Positions 45,425-55,644 of a stretch of DNA of 64,000 bases are shown piece by piece (within the stretch, counting starts at the first letter, position 1; each line of letters begins with the position of its first letter). This DNA is from Clostridia bacterium. Lineage in GTDB: Bacteria; Bacillota; Clostridia; Oscillospirales; Acutalibacteraceae. The notes under the pieces are model-generated. The model worked only from the letters and a program-made list of their open reading frames with translations. It did not search any database and was not told the origin of the DNA. The position numbers and the translations under genes are program-made. The stretch covers positions 1-64,000 of the forward strand of contig JAFQXU010000035.1 of NCBI GenBank assembly GCA_017406805.1. The letters are read 5' to 3'.

Positions 45425-46378
45425 ATGATTGAAATTGAAAAACCAAAGATTACTCTCCAGGAAGAATCTGAGGATAAAAATTATGGTAAATTTGTGGTAG
45501 AACCGCTTGAAAGAGGTTTTGGAAATACTCTGGGCAACAGCTTAAGAAGAGTGCTTCTTTCCTCTTTGCCGGGTATTGCACCAAGCAGTGTAAAAATTGA
45601 CGGCGTTATGCATGAGTTTTCAACTATACCGGGCGTAAAAGAAGACGTTACCGAGATAGTTTTAAACGTAAAAAGCCTTTTGGCAAAAATTCATAACGAA
45701 GATTCAAAAGTTGTTGAAATAGATGCTGTTGGTCCGTGCGATGTAACTGCCGGAATGATTATACACGACAGCGACGTGGAAATAATTAATCCGGATTGTC
45801 ATATAGCAACTTTGGGCGACAGCGCAAAACTTCATATGGAAATAACTATTGACAAAGGCAGAGGATATGTATCGCTTGAAAGACACAAAGCAAACAACCC
45901 CAATCTTGAAATTGGAGTTTTAGCCGTGGATTCAATCTATACGCCTGTTGTAAAAGTAAATTACAGCGTTGAAAACACACGTGTCGGTCAAATTACCGAC
46001 TATGACAAACTTTGTTTGGAAGTTTGGACAAACGGTGTAGTTAGTGCAGAAGAAGCAGTTTCGCTGGCGGCAAAAATTCTTATTGAGCATCTTGATCTTT
46101 TTGTGTGCCTTTCAGAAGTTGCCGAAAATACAAATCTAATGGTTGAAAAAACCAATGATGTTGCTCCTGCAAATTTAGATATAAGTATTGATGAACTTGA
46201 ACTTTCCGTAAGGTCGTACAACTGTTTGAAAAGAGCTGGAATTAACACGGTTAAAGATTTAACCAGCAAAACAGAAGACGAAATGATGAAAGTAAGAAAT
46301 TTGGGCAGAAAATCGCTTGATGAAGTAATTGAAAAATTACGCTCAATGGGATTAGAATTTGCAAAAATATGCGAATAA
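45425..46378 (+). CDS. rpoA: RNA polymerase alpha subunit
   Basis: 317 residues. N-terminal dimerisation domain with [26 protein letters not shown] and a C-terminal domain with [41 protein letters not shown], which binds UP elements and activators. AAGGAGG SD, ATG start, 75 bp after rpsD. Confidence 0.97.
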   Translation: MIEIEKPKITLQEESEDKNYGKFVVEPLERGFGNTLGNSLRRVLLSSLPGIAPSSVKIDGVMHEFSTIPGVKEDVTEIVLNVKSLLAKIHNEDSKVVEIDAVGPCDVTAGMIIHDSDVEIINPDCHIATLGDSAKLHMEITIDKGRGYVSLERHKANNPNLEIGVLAVDSIYTPVVKVNYSVENTRVGQITDYDKLCLEVWTNGVVSAEEAVSLAAKILIEHLDLFVCLSEVAENTNLMVEKTNDVAPANLDISIDELELSVRSYNCLKRAGINTVKDLTSKTEDEMMKVRNLGRKSLDEVIEKLRSMGLEFAKICE

Positions 46379-46402
46379 TTGATTATAAAAGGAGGTAAAA
46401 AC

Positions 46403-46744
46403 ATGTCAGGTAAAAGAAAACTTGGTAGAGCAACCGCTCACAGACTTGCAATGCTAAGGGCACTTGTAACTTTTCTTTTGGAACACGGAAAAATCGAAAC
46501 AACCGTAACACGTGCCAAAGAAGTGCGTTCTTTGGCTGAAAAGATGATTACAATCGGAAAAGTTAACAGCCTTCATAATAAACGTATGGCTTTTTCATTT
46601 ATTACTAAAAAAGATGTTGCCAGAAATCTTTTTGAAAAAATTTCTCCTAAATACGCCGATAAAAATGGTGGTTACACAAGAATAACAAAACTCGGCCCAA
46701 GACGTGGAGATGGCGCAGAAATGGCAATTATTGAACTTCTTTAA
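46403..46744 (+). CDS. rplQ: 50S ribosomal protein L17
   Basis: 113 residues. [39 protein letters not shown] and [23 protein letters not shown]. Closes the ribosomal run. An ATG at 46379 is in frame, but AAAGGAGG stands before ATG 46403. Confidence 0.97.
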   Translation: MSGKRKLGRATAHRLAMLRALVTFLLEHGKIETTVTRAKEVRSLAEKMITIGKVNSLHNKRMAFSFITKKDVARNLFEKISPKYADKNGGYTRITKLGPRRGDGAEMAIIELL

Positions 46745-46758
46745 TTAAAAATTAAAAA

Positions 46759-46788
46759 GCCTATGTCCAAGTGGGTTTTGGCATAGGC
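46759..46788. other. Stem-loop after rplQ
   Basis: GCCTATG (46759-46765) pairs with CATAGGC (46782-46788), with weaker inner pairs. On the plus strand it is followed by A residues, not T. The T run is on the minus strand, where no gene needs termination. It may be an mRNA 3' end stabiliser or a processing site. Confidence 0.55.
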
Positions 46789-46823
46789 AAAAAATATTTT
46801 AAAAAATATTAAGGATTAAGAAA

Positions 46824-46878
46824 GGCGGGAAGCAGAGTTTTGTGCTTAAATTTTAAGCAGTAACTCATTAAAATTATG
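46824..46878 (+). promoter_or_regulatory. Split ribosome-binding site of hppA (SD, stem-loop, start)
   Basis: The SD-like GGCGGGA (46824-46830) lies 45 nt before the ATG (46876). Between them GAGTT/AACTC (46835-46839, 46862-46866) and TGCTTAA/TTAAGCA (46843-46849, 46853-46859) form a 12-bp stem-loop with a 3-nt loop and a small internal loop. With the stem closed, 13 nt separate SD and ATG. There is no other SD; an in-frame stop at 46861 rules out a longer protein. Confidence 0.65.
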
Positions 46879-48984
46879 GATTTAATGTTATTTGTAGCAA
46901 TTGGCTCATTAATTTCTCTTTGTTTCGCAAGCTTTTTATTTAATAAAGTCCGCAGTAGTTCAGAAGGAACCGACAGAATGAAAAAAATAGCAAGTGCCAT
47001 AAGAAAAGGCGCCGATGCTTACTTGAAACGCCAGTATAAAGGCGTTGCGGCATTCTTTGGTGTTGTATTTTTAGTTTTACTTGGGCTTTCATTTTTTGGA
47101 TATTTAAACCATTTTGTTCCGTTTGCATTTTTAACCGGTGGATTTTTCTCGGCGCTTTCGGGATTTATTGGTATGAAAACCGCAACCATGGCAAACGCCA
47201 GAACAGCTGCAGCTGCGGAAAAAGGTCTTAACAAAGGCCTTAGAGTGGCTTTTTCAGCCGGCGCAGTTATGGGATTTGTGGTTGTAGGTTTAGGACTTTT
47301 GGATTTATCCATTTGGTATTTCTTTTTGAGATATTGGTACACTTCCGTTGAAGTTATAAAGAGCGAAAATTTGATGATTCAAAATATTACTTCAAATATG
47401 CTTACTTTTGGTATGGGTGCATCATGTATGGCACTTTTTGCAAGAGTTGGCGGCGGAATATTCACTAAAGCAGCAGATGTTGGAGCAGATTTAGTCGGTA
47501 AAGTTGAAGCCGGTATTCCGGAAGATGATCCAAGGAACCCTGCAGTTATAGCCGATAATGTTGGAGATAACGTTGGCGACGTAGCCGGAATGGGTGCAGA
47601 CCTTTATGAATCTTATGTTGGATCTATTGTTTCCACAAGTGCTTTAGCAGTCAGCGCAGGCCTTGGAATGAAAGGTATGGCTGTGCCGATGCTTTTGGCG
47701 GCGCTTGGCGTAATTGCTTCAATTTTTGGTACATTTTTCGTTAAAACCAAAGAAAACGCAACTCAAAAAAACCTTTTAAAATCACTCCGTTTAGGTACAT
47801 ATATCAGTGCAGGAGTTATTGCTGTTTCTTCATATTTTGTAATAAAAAATTTACTCCCGCAGTATATGGGCGTGTTTTATGCGGTTATAGCCGGTCTTAT
47901 TTCCGGTGTGCTTATCGGATTTACAACCGAATTTTATACTTCCGATACATATAAACCAACAAAAGCACTTTCAAAAACTTCCGAAACCGGTTCCGCAACT
48001 GTTATTATCGGAGGACTTTCCCTCGGAATGAGTTCCACAGTTTGGCCTGTTATTATAGTCGGAGCAGCTGTTCTTATAAGCTTTTTCGCTTGCGGAGGCA
48101 CTGTTGATAATATTTTAGGATTTAACCGCGGCCTTTACGGAATTGGCGTTGCAGCAGTAGGAATGCTTTCAACACTTGGTATTACACTTGCCACAGATGC
48201 GTATGGCCCGATTGCAGATAATGCGGGCGGAATTGCCGAAATGGCAGAAATGGGCGAAGAAGTTCGCGAAAGAACAGACGCTCTTGATTCCCTCGGAAAT
48301 ACAACCGCAGCGACCGGAAAAGGTTTTGCAATAGGTTCTGCTGCGCTTACGGCATTAGCACTTATCGCAGCATATATTTCAGAAGTTAAACTTTTATCAC
48401 CAAAAACAGTATTTAATTTAAATATTACAAATCCTCCTGTTTTAGTGGGATTGTTTATTGGTGCGATGATACCATTCCTTTTTGCCGCACTTACTATGGA
48501 AGCGGTTGGAAAAGCAGCTCAAAGCATAGTGCTTGAAGTAAGACGCCAGTTTAAATCAATAGCTGGGCTTCTTGAAGGAACAGCCGAACCTGATTACGGT
48601 TCTTGTGTAGATCTTTGCACACGTTCTTCTCAAAAACTTATGATTTTACCGGCTATTTTAGCTGTAATAGTTCCAATTGCCGTGGGACTCGTTTTGGGAG
48701 TTAACGGTGTAGCCGGATTTTTGGCAGGCACAACAATTACAGGTTTTGTTTTGGCTGTAATGATGTCTAATGCTGGCGGTGCATGGGATAATGCAAAAAA
48801 ACACATAGAAGCAGGAAATTTTGGTGGAAAAGGTTCAGATTGCCATAAAGCCGCTGTTGTTGGGGATACTGTAGGAGATCCGTTTAAAGATACTTCCGGC
48901 CCTGCAATTAATATTTTAATTAAACTTACTTCTATGGTTTCAATAGTTTTTGCAGGACTTACCATAGCATTCCATTTATTATAA
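46876..48984 (+). CDS. hppA: Membrane-bound pyrophosphatase, K+-dependent type
   Basis: 702 residues, about 15-16 membrane segments. It couples pyrophosphate hydrolysis to H+ or Na+ pumping. Substrate residues are in KAADVGADLVGKVEAGIPEDDPRNPAVIADN and GDNVGDVAGMGADLYE; a second set, DAYGPIADNAGGIAEM, and a third near the C-terminus, VVGDTVGDPFKDTSGP, are intact. GNTTAATGKG has Ala where K+-independent enzymes have Lys, so K+ dependence is inferred. Ion specificity is left open. Confidence 0.94.
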   Translation: MDLMLFVAIGSLISLCFASFLFNKVRSSSEGTDRMKKIASAIRKGADAYLKRQYKGVAAFFGVVFLVLLGLSFFGYLNHFVPFAFLTGGFFSALSGFIGMKTATMANARTAAAAEKGLNKGLRVAFSAGAVMGFVVVGLGLLDLSIWYFFLRYWYTSVEVIKSENLMIQNITSNMLTFGMGASCMALFARVGGGIFTKAADVGADLVGKVEAGIPEDDPRNPAVIADNVGDNVGDVAGMGADLYESYVGSIVSTSALAVSAGLGMKGMAVPMLLAALGVIASIFGTFFVKTKENATQKNLLKSLRLGTYISAGVIAVSSYFVIKNLLPQYMGVFYAVIAGLISGVLIGFTTEFYTSDTYKPTKALSKTSETGSATVIIGGLSLGMSSTVWPVIIVGAAVLISFFACGGTVDNILGFNRGLYGIGVAAVGMLSTLGITLATDAYGPIADNAGGIAEMAEMGEEVRERTDALDSLGNTTAATGKGFAIGSAALTALALIAAYISEVKLLSPKTVFNLNITNPPVLVGLFIGAMIPFLFAALTMEAVGKAAQSIVLEVRRQFKSIAGLLEGTAEPDYGSCVDLCTRSSQKLMILPAILAVIVPIAVGLVLGVNGVAGFLAGTTITGFVLAVMMSNAGGAWDNAKKHIEAGNFGGKGSDCHKAAVVGDTVGDPFKDTSGPAINILIKLTSMVSIVFAGLTIAFHLL

Positions 48985-48993
48985 TTTAAATTG

Positions 48994-49022
48994 TTTACAT
49001 TTTTAAAAAAGTATGATATAAT
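48994..49022 (+). promoter_or_regulatory. Promoter of rpsO
   Basis: TTTACA (48994-48999), 17 bp, TATAAT (49017-49022), with TG one base upstream of the -10. Nearly identical in layout to the translocase promoter. Confidence 0.8.
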
Positions 49023-49028
49023 TTAATT

Positions 49029-49107
49029 CTAGTACCCCCTTTCTTGGATTGAGTTCTGAGATTGCTGCAAAAATTGCATTAAGGGTAAATTTAGAGAGGT
49101 GTAAAAC
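49029..49107 (+). promoter_or_regulatory. Structured rpsO leader
   Basis: TACCC (49033-49037) can pair with GGGTA (49083-49087), enclosing a TGCAA/TTGCA hairpin (49066-49078). S15 represses its own mRNA through a leader structure in many bacteria; assignment here is inference. Confidence 0.45.
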
Positions 49108-49374
49108 ATGTTATTAAAAGAAGAAAAAACTACTATTATCGGTAACCATTCAAGGCATGAAGGGGATACAGGTTCTCCTGAAGTGCAAATTGCTCTTCTT
49201 ACAAAAAGAATTAATGATCTTACCGAACATTTAAAAATTCACAAAAAAGATCATCATTCCAGAAGAGGACTTTTAATTATGGTTGGTAAAAGAAGAAATT
49301 TGCTTAACTACTTAATTAAAAAAGATATTGAAAGATACAGAGCAATTATTGAAAAATTAGGAATTCGTAAATAA
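49108..49374 (+). CDS. rpsO: 30S ribosomal protein S15
   Basis: 88 residues. [63 protein letters not shown] is the S15 pattern. It binds the central 16S domain early. AGAGGTG SD, ATG start; followed by a terminator and then pnp, the usual rpsO-pnp order. Confidence 0.97.
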   Translation: MLLKEEKTTIIGNHSRHEGDTGSPEVQIALLTKRINDLTEHLKIHKKDHHSRRGLLIMVGKRRNLLNYLIKKDIERYRAIIEKLGIRK

Positions 49375-49394
49375 TTTTCAAAAATATTTGCTAT

Positions 49395-49428
49395 ACAAGT
49401 GGTCAAAAATTTGGCTACTTGTTTTTTT
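49395..49428 (+). terminator. Terminator after rpsO
   Basis: A 10-bp stem (49395-49404 with 49413-49422, one G-U plus one T-G pair) is followed by a run of seven T. Confidence 0.85.
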
Positions 49429-49492
49429 ATATAAATCATATGATAAAAAAATAAATTTTTTTTTGAAAAATATAATTATTTTATTTTTTAAA

Positions 49493-49503
49493 TGGTATAT
49501 AAT
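49493..49503 (+). promoter_or_regulatory. Possible extended -10 for pnp
   Basis: TGGTATATAAT at 49493-49503 gives TG plus overlapping TATATA/TATAAT hexamers; no clear -35. Confidence 0.4.
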
Positions 49504-49551
49504 AGAATGTGGTAAATAATAAAAGGATTAATGAAATTATGGAGGAAGTTA

Positions 49552-51639
49552 ATGTTTGAGAATTACAAGGTATTTAAAACCAAACTTGCAGGAAGAGATT
49601 TAGTGGTAGAAACAGGCAAATTTGCGCAGCTTGCAAACGGAACCTGTATGGTAAGATACGGTGAAACATGCGTAAACGTGGCAGTAACCGCTTCAAAAAA
49701 GCCAAGAGACGGTATTGATTTTTTCCCGCTTTCTGTGGATTTTGAAGAAAGGCTTTATTCGGTTGGCAAAATTCCCGGTTCGTTTTCCAAAAGAGAAGGA
49801 AAGCCCTCTGAAAAAGCAATTCTTGCTTCAAGGGTTATTGACAGGCCAATTAGGCCGCTGTTTCCTAAAGATATGAGAAATGATGTGTCTATTGTATGTA
49901 CGGTTATGTCGGTTGACGAAGATTGCTCGCCCGAGATAGCTGCAATGATTGGCGCTTCTATTGCAATAAGCATTTCTGATATTCCTTGGGATGGCCCGAT
50001 TTCCGGGGTTTTTGTAGGCCTTGTTGGCGACGAAATAATAATAAACCCAACTGCCGAAGAAAGAAAAAAATCTGATTTGGCGCTTACCGTTGCTTCAACG
50101 GAGAATTTAATCCCGATGATTGAAGCCGGTGCAAACGAAGTTTCCGACGAAAAAATGTATGAAGCTATTTTAAAAGCTCACGAGGCAAACAAAGAAGTAA
50201 TTAAGTTTATAAAAGAAATAAAAGATCAAATCGGCAAAGAAAAATTCACTTACGAAAGCGCTGAGCCGTCTGAAGAAATGTATGAAGAAATCAAGAATTT
50301 TTCTATTGAAGATATTAAAACAGCCCTTTATACAAACGACAAAAATGTTCGTGACGAGCGTTTAGACCCGATTTATAAAAAAGTTCATGAAAAATTCGAT
50401 GAAATTTACCCGGAATGTGAAAAACAAATTGATGAATGCCTTTACAAAACCCAAAAATATGTGGTAAGAAGATGGCTTCTTGACGAGCAAAAACGTGTAG
50501 ATGGGCGTAAAATGGACGAAATGAGGCCTCTTGACGCACAAGTGGGGCTTCTCCCCAGAGTGCATGGTTCAGGAATGTTTACAAGAGGGCAAACGCAAGT
50601 TTTAACGGCTCTTACATTAGGCCCAGTGAGCGATGAGCAAATTTTGGACGGTATAGACAGCGAAGAAACAAAAAGATATATGCATCATTATAATTTCCCG
50701 TCTTATTCGGTTGGAGAAACAAGGCCAAGCAGAGGGCCGGGCAGACGTGAAATTGGTCATGGTGCTTTGGCCGAAAAAGCGCTTGTGCCGGTAATTCCGC
50801 CCGTTGAGGAATTCCCGTATGCTTTGCGTTTGGTTTCGGAGGTTCTTTCTTCCAACGGTTCAACTTCGCAGGCTTCTGTTTGCGGTTCAACTCTTGCATT
50901 AATGGACGCAGGTGTGCCGATTAAAGCACCTGTTGCCGGTATTTCTTGTGGGCTTATCACTGAGGGTGACAGATTTATGACAATGGTTGATATTCAAGGG
51001 CTTGAAGACTTTTTTGGAGATATGGATTTTAAAGTTGCAGGTACTCACAAGGGTATTACGGCGATTCAAATGGACCTTAAAATTCACGGGCTTACTAAAG
51101 AAATAATTAAAGAAGCTCTGGAAAAAACCCACAAAGCAAGAAATTATATACTTGACGAAGTAATGCTTAAAGCAATTCCGGAGCCAAGAAAAGAGCTTTC
51201 TAAATACGCTCCGAAGGTGTTAACAACTTCAATTCCGATAGATAAAATAAGAGATGTAATTGGACCCGGCGGAAAAATTGTTCAAAAAATTTCTGCGGAT
51301 TATGACGTTAAAATTGATATTGAAGACGATGGAAAAATCTTTATTCTTGGGCTAGATACGTACAACTGCCAGCAGGCTTTAAATATTATAAGAAATATAG
51401 TAATTGAGCCGGCAGTAGGTGCGGTTTACAAGGGTAAAGTTATCAGAATTATGGATTTTGGTGCATTTATTGAGTTTTTACCCGGCAAAGAAGGGCTTTG
51501 CCATATTTCTCAAATTGCTAAAAGGCGTATAAACAAAGTTTCTGATGTTTTGTCCGTTGGCGATGAAGTAACTGTTGTTATAACTGAAATTGATTCAAAA
51601 GGCAGAATTAATCTTTCAATGAAGGAATTTAACGATTAA
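49552..51639 (+). CDS. pnp: Polyribonucleotide nucleotidyltransferase (PNPase)
   Basis: 695 residues. Two RNase PH-like domains (VRYGETCVNVAVTASKKPRDGIDFFPL, SKREGKPSEKAILASRVIDRPIRPLFP, then FTRGQTQVLTALTLG and NFPSYSVGE), a KH domain (IRDVIGPGGKIVQKI) and an S1 domain (GAVYKGKVIRIMDFGAFIEFLPGKEGLCHISQ). Degrades RNA 3' to 5'. An ATG at 49531 is in frame, but GGAGG lies between it and ATG 49552. Confidence 0.97.
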   Translation: MFENYKVFKTKLAGRDLVVETGKFAQLANGTCMVRYGETCVNVAVTASKKPRDGIDFFPLSVDFEERLYSVGKIPGSFSKREGKPSEKAILASRVIDRPIRPLFPKDMRNDVSIVCTVMSVDEDCSPEIAAMIGASIAISISDIPWDGPISGVFVGLVGDEIIINPTAEERKKSDLALTVASTENLIPMIEAGANEVSDEKMYEAILKAHEANKEVIKFIKEIKDQIGKEKFTYESAEPSEEMYEEIKNFSIEDIKTALYTNDKNVRDERLDPIYKKVHEKFDEIYPECEKQIDECLYKTQKYVVRRWLLDEQKRVDGRKMDEMRPLDAQVGLLPRVHGSGMFTRGQTQVLTALTLGPVSDEQILDGIDSEETKRYMHHYNFPSYSVGETRPSRGPGRREIGHGALAEKALVPVIPPVEEFPYALRLVSEVLSSNGSTSQASVCGSTLALMDAGVPIKAPVAGISCGLITEGDRFMTMVDIQGLEDFFGDMDFKVAGTHKGITAIQMDLKIHGLTKEIIKEALEKTHKARNYILDEVMLKAIPEPRKELSKYAPKVLTTSIPIDKIRDVIGPGGKIVQKISADYDVKIDIEDDGKIFILGLDTYNCQQALNIIRNIVIEPAVGAVYKGKVIRIMDFGAFIEFLPGKEGLCHISQIAKRRINKVSDVLSVGDEVTVVITEIDSKGRINLSMKEFND

Positions 51640-51661
51640 TTTAAGGTGTTTGGGGGAAAAT

Positions 51662-52648
51662 ATGAGAACAAATATTAAAAAGTATGCTCTAATATTTATT
51701 TCACTTATAGTTGTTGCAATAGGTGCATTTGTTATTAATAAAAATTTTGGTCAAAACGGTACTCCTGACAACAGTGTGGATAATAACGTCGATAATGCCG
51801 ATTATCCGTATAAAATGTCAGTAATTATTCCTGTTTATAATGCGGGAAAATACTTAGATAAATGCCTTGATAGCGTAGAAAATCAAACTTTAAAGGAAAT
51901 AGAAATAATCTGCGTAAATGACGGCTCAAAAGATAACTCTATTGATATATTAAAAAGACACGCCGCAAACGATAACCGCATAAGGATAATAGACCAAGAA
52001 AATGCGGGTGTTTCCGCAGCCAGAAACAATGGTATTCGCAGTGCAAAAGGGGAATATATAACCTTTGTTGATGCTGATGACTACATAGAAACCTGTACAT
52101 ATAAATCATGTATAGATGTGATAATTAAGGAAAATCCCGATGTTTTTGTTTATAAGTATAGGTCGAATGAAGACGAGGAAGTGCCGCAAAATATAGAAGT
52201 TTCAAAATGCAATTCTTATAACCATTCTAATTTTATATCGGCATATAAAAACAGTCATCCGGCGGTGTGGGATAAAATATTTAAAAAAGAATTGCTGCTT
52301 GACAATGAAATATTTTTTAAAGAAGATGTTGTTTTTGCGGAAGACCATGTGTTTACGTTGATGGCTTTTGTAAGAGCAAATAAAATAGTGGATTGCCCAA
52401 ATAAGTTTTATTATTACAGAACAGATAATCAAAACTCCATTGTTAATTCCACAAAAGTCCAAAAGAAGATGGAATCAACCATTAAAGCGAATAAATATTT
52501 GCTTAAAGATTTTCATAATCTTGGAATATACGAGCATGATTTGATGTTTTTGGAAGAGTTTATAGAGGTAGAAAAATATATAACCGAAGAGGTTAAAGAT
52601 GAAGAACTTAAAAACAAGCTGGCCAGGGAAATCCTTGATGCTTATTAA
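51662..52648 (+). CDS. GT2-family glycosyltransferase with N-terminal membrane anchor (copy 1)
   Basis: 328 residues. A basic start and one hydrophobic segment (about 8-25) are followed by an Asn/Asp-rich linker and a GT-A domain: SVIIPVYNAGKYLDKCL, EIICVNDGSKDNS and the metal-binding FVDADDYI. By the positive-inside rule the catalytic domain faces outside, whereas GT2 enzymes normally use cytosolic nucleotide sugars. A TTG at 51650 is in frame, but GGGGGA supports ATG 51662. Paralogue of the next gene; 22 bp after pnp. Confidence 0.8.
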   Translation: MRTNIKKYALIFISLIVVAIGAFVINKNFGQNGTPDNSVDNNVDNADYPYKMSVIIPVYNAGKYLDKCLDSVENQTLKEIEIICVNDGSKDNSIDILKRHAANDNRIRIIDQENAGVSAARNNGIRSAKGEYITFVDADDYIETCTYKSCIDVIIKENPDVFVYKYRSNEDEEVPQNIEVSKCNSYNHSNFISAYKNSHPAVWDKIFKKELLLDNEIFFKEDVVFAEDHVFTLMAFVRANKIVDCPNKFYYYRTDNQNSIVNSTKVQKKMESTIKANKYLLKDFHNLGIYEHDLMFLEEFIEVEKYITEEVKDEELKNKLAREILDAY

Positions 52649-52686
52649 ATTTTTATTTTAAGTAAAAAAACAGGGAGAACAAAAAC

Positions 52687-53775
52687 ATGAGAATAAATAA
52701 TAAACGATATATTTTAATATTTATTGCGTGTATAATGTTTGTGGTTGGTGTTTTTATTATTAATAAAAAAATCGGTGAAAACAGCGAAGCGGCTGATGAA
52801 ATTGATAATACTGAATATCCGTATAAAATATCGGTAATTATCCCGGTTTATAATACAGAAAAATATCTTGACGAATGTCTTGAAAGCGTAGAAAATCAGA
52901 CTTTAAAAGAAATAGAAATCATTTGCGTAAATGACGGCTCAAAAGACAGCTCTCTTGAAATACTAAAAAGGCACGCCGACAAAGACAGCCGCATAAAAAT
53001 AATAAATCAAAGAAATGCAGGTGTGTCTTCCGCAAGAAATACGGGAATTAAAGCCGCACAAGGAAAATATATTTCGTTTTTTGATTCCGATGACATACTT
53101 TTGCCATACTTTCTTGAAAAAGCTTACGAAGATTTGACAAAATATAACGTTAGTGTTGCTGCATTTAAGCTTCAGACTTTTATAGACGGCGAAGAAATAA
53201 ACGCCGATGACTTTTCTTATGATAATTCTAAAGTTAAAGTTTGCCAAAGGTCCAAAAAACAAAATCCGTTTTATAACATGGTGGAAAATGCCGGGTTTAT
53301 AGTAACCAAAGTATATAAAAAATCACTTATTACAGATAATAATATTTGGTTTAAAGAAGGAATAACAAACTACGAAGACCAGCTTTTTAACTTGCTTTTG
53401 TTTCCGCATGTAACTAAAATGGTGCAAGATGATAATGTTTCTTATCTTTACAGAAAAAATCGTCCGGGGTCGGCCGTAACAGAATTTAACGCAAAAAAAA
53501 TTCTTACGTCATCAATCGCCGTTTCTCGGGAACTTGTGGATAATTTTGAACTTTTTAATAGCTTTGAAAAAGGTTCATATTGGCTGGTTACTAAAATTTT
53601 TGACCTTAATTATAACCATATTATTACCGATGCTCAAGACGAAAATGACAAAAAATATTTTGCCGAAAAAGTTGTAAATTTGATTGAAAATCAGCTTGTT
53701 AAAGAGCGTGGAGTGGTACTGAAAGGGTGGCAAAATGATAACTTAAATGTTTTGAAAAAAATTATGGAAAATTAG
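52687..53775 (+). CDS. GT2-family glycosyltransferase with N-terminal membrane anchor (copy 2)
   Basis: 362 residues. Same layout as copy 1: basic start, hydrophobic segment (about 8-26), acidic linker, then SVIIPVYNTEKYLDECLESVENQTLKEIEI, VNDGSKDSS and the metal motif FFDSDDILL. The first 120 residues are highly similar to copy 1, the C-terminal halves differ, which suggests different acceptors. GGGAG SD, ATG start. Targets are unknown; surface or exported glycosylation is possible. Confidence 0.8.
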   Translation: MRINNKRYILIFIACIMFVVGVFIINKKIGENSEAADEIDNTEYPYKISVIIPVYNTEKYLDECLESVENQTLKEIEIICVNDGSKDSSLEILKRHADKDSRIKIINQRNAGVSSARNTGIKAAQGKYISFFDSDDILLPYFLEKAYEDLTKYNVSVAAFKLQTFIDGEEINADDFSYDNSKVKVCQRSKKQNPFYNMVENAGFIVTKVYKKSLITDNNIWFKEGITNYEDQLFNLLLFPHVTKMVQDDNVSYLYRKNRPGSAVTEFNAKKILTSSIAVSRELVDNFELFNSFEKGSYWLVTKIFDLNYNHIITDAQDENDKKYFAEKVVNLIENQLVKERGVVLKGWQNDNLNVLKKIMEN

Positions 53776-53807
53776 CCGAGTAAAAATTTGGCAAGAGAGG
53801 GGATACA

Positions 53808-55616
53808 ATGGTATCAAAAGAAAATATAAGAAATTTTAGTATAATAGCGCATATAGATCACGGTAAATCCACCCTTGCCGACAGAATTTTGGAGCTTACA
53901 AACGCTGTGCCAAAAAGAGAAATGGAAAGCCAACTTCTTGATAATATGGATTTGGAAAGAGAACGTGGAATCACTATAAAATCACACGCTGCAAGTTTTT
54001 ATTATACTGCGGATAATGGTAAAGAATACCTTTTTAATTTAATAGATACACCTGGGCATGTGGATTTTAATTATGAGGTTTCACGTTCGCTTGCGGCTTG
54101 CGAGGGAGCTGTTTTGGTTGTGGACGCTTCTCAGGGCATAGAAGCGCAAACCCTTGCAAATACTTATCTTGCGCTTGATGCTGGGCTGGAAATAATTCCG
54201 GTTGTTAACAAAGTTGACCTTCCAAGCGCTGACCCGGAAAGAGTTTGCAAGGAAATTGAAGATGTAATTGGAATTCCTTGCGACGAAGCGCCAAAAGTTT
54301 CCGCTAAAACGGGCCTTAACGTGAAAGACGTTTTGGAAGGCATAGTCAAAAATGTTCCGCCACCAAAAGGCGAAGAAAACAATCCGCTTAAAGCTTTGAT
54401 TTTTGATTCTTACTATGATGCTTATAAAGGTGTAATAGTTTATGTTAGAGTTATGGATGGAAAAGTTAAGCCGGGCGATAAAATTAAGTTTATGGCCGGT
54501 GGGGAATCATTTGTGGTGACGGAATGCGGTTTTTCAAAAGCCACTCATTTAGAGCCTATGGAAAGTTTAACGGCAGGAGAAGTGGGATATATTGCGGCAT
54601 CGATAAAAACAGTGAGTTCCGCCAAAGTTGGCGACACAATTACACTGGAAAATAACCCCGCTGCTGAGCCGTTAGAGGGGTACCGAGAAGTAAATCCAAT
54701 GGTTTTTTGTGGGATTTATCCGCTAGATGGTTCAAAATATGGTGATTTAAAAGATGCGCTGGAAAAATTGAAATTAAGTGATGCGGCGCTTTCTTATGAG
54801 CCGGAAACGTCTTCTGCACTTGGCTTTGGTTTTAGGTGTGGATTTTTGGGGCTTCTTCATATGGAAATAATAGAAGAAAGGCTTGAAAGAGAATATAATT
54901 TAGATTTAATTACCACCGCCCCCAGCGTTATTTATAAAATAAAATTAACCGACGGCAGCACGGTGTTTATAGATAATCCTACGAATTATCCTAATCCCGG
55001 CACAATAGAAAATGCCCTGGAGCCAATGACCGATGCGCACATATATGCGCCTTCGGGTTATATCGGTGCAATAATGGAGCTTTGCCAGGAACGCCGTGGG
55101 GTGTATGTTGATATGAAATATATCGATACCGAGCGTGTGGATATTCATTATAAATTGCCTCTAAATGAAATTGTTTATGATTTTTTTGATGCGCTAAAGT
55201 CTAACACAAAAGGGTATGCCTCGTTCGATTACGAATTTTCGGGGTATGAATCTTCTAACCTTGTAAAACTTGATGTTATGATTGGCGGAGATGTTGTGGA
55301 CGCACTTTCGTTTATTATCCACCGCGATAAAGCATACCAAAGGGCACGAAAAATGACCGAAAAATTAAAAGAAAAAATCCCGCGCCAATTATTTGAAATA
55401 CCGATTCAAGCGGCAATTGGCGGAAAAATTATTGCCAGAGAAACAGTTAAAGCAATGCGCAAAGATGTTTTGGCAAAATGCTATGGCGGCGATATTACTC
55501 GTAAGAAAAAGCTTTTAGAAAAGCAAAAAGAAGGTAAAAAACGTATGCGTCAGCTGGGAAATGTAGAAATTCCACAAGAAGCGTTTATGTCCGTCTTAAA
55601 GTTGGACGAAGATTAA
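53808..55616 (+). CDS. lepA: Elongation factor 4 (LepA)
   Basis: 602 residues. Translational GTPase: [16 protein letters not shown] (G1), RGITIKS (G2), DTPGHVDF (G3), [13 protein letters not shown] (G4) and the LepA-specific C-terminal domain with [29 protein letters not shown]. Acts on stalled or misassembled ribosomes. GAGGGG SD, ATG start. lepA followed by hemW is a common Firmicute order. Confidence 0.97.
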   Translation: MVSKENIRNFSIIAHIDHGKSTLADRILELTNAVPKREMESQLLDNMDLERERGITIKSHAASFYYTADNGKEYLFNLIDTPGHVDFNYEVSRSLAACEGAVLVVDASQGIEAQTLANTYLALDAGLEIIPVVNKVDLPSADPERVCKEIEDVIGIPCDEAPKVSAKTGLNVKDVLEGIVKNVPPPKGEENNPLKALIFDSYYDAYKGVIVYVRVMDGKVKPGDKIKFMAGGESFVVTECGFSKATHLEPMESLTAGEVGYIAASIKTVSSAKVGDTITLENNPAAEPLEGYREVNPMVFCGIYPLDGSKYGDLKDALEKLKLSDAALSYEPETSSALGFGFRCGFLGLLHMEIIEERLEREYNLDLITTAPSVIYKIKLTDGSTVFIDNPTNYPNPGTIENALEPMTDAHIYAPSGYIGAIMELCQERRGVYVDMKYIDTERVDIHYKLPLNEIVYDFFDALKSNTKGYASFDYEFSGYESSNLVKLDVMIGGDVVDALSFIIHRDKAYQRARKMTEKLKEKIPRQLFEIPIQAAIGGKIIARETVKAMRKDVLAKCYGGDITRKKKLLEKQKEGKKRMRQLGNVEIPQEAFMSVLKLDED

Positions 55617-55644
55617 TAAAAAATAAAAAAGTAGGTGCATGAAT

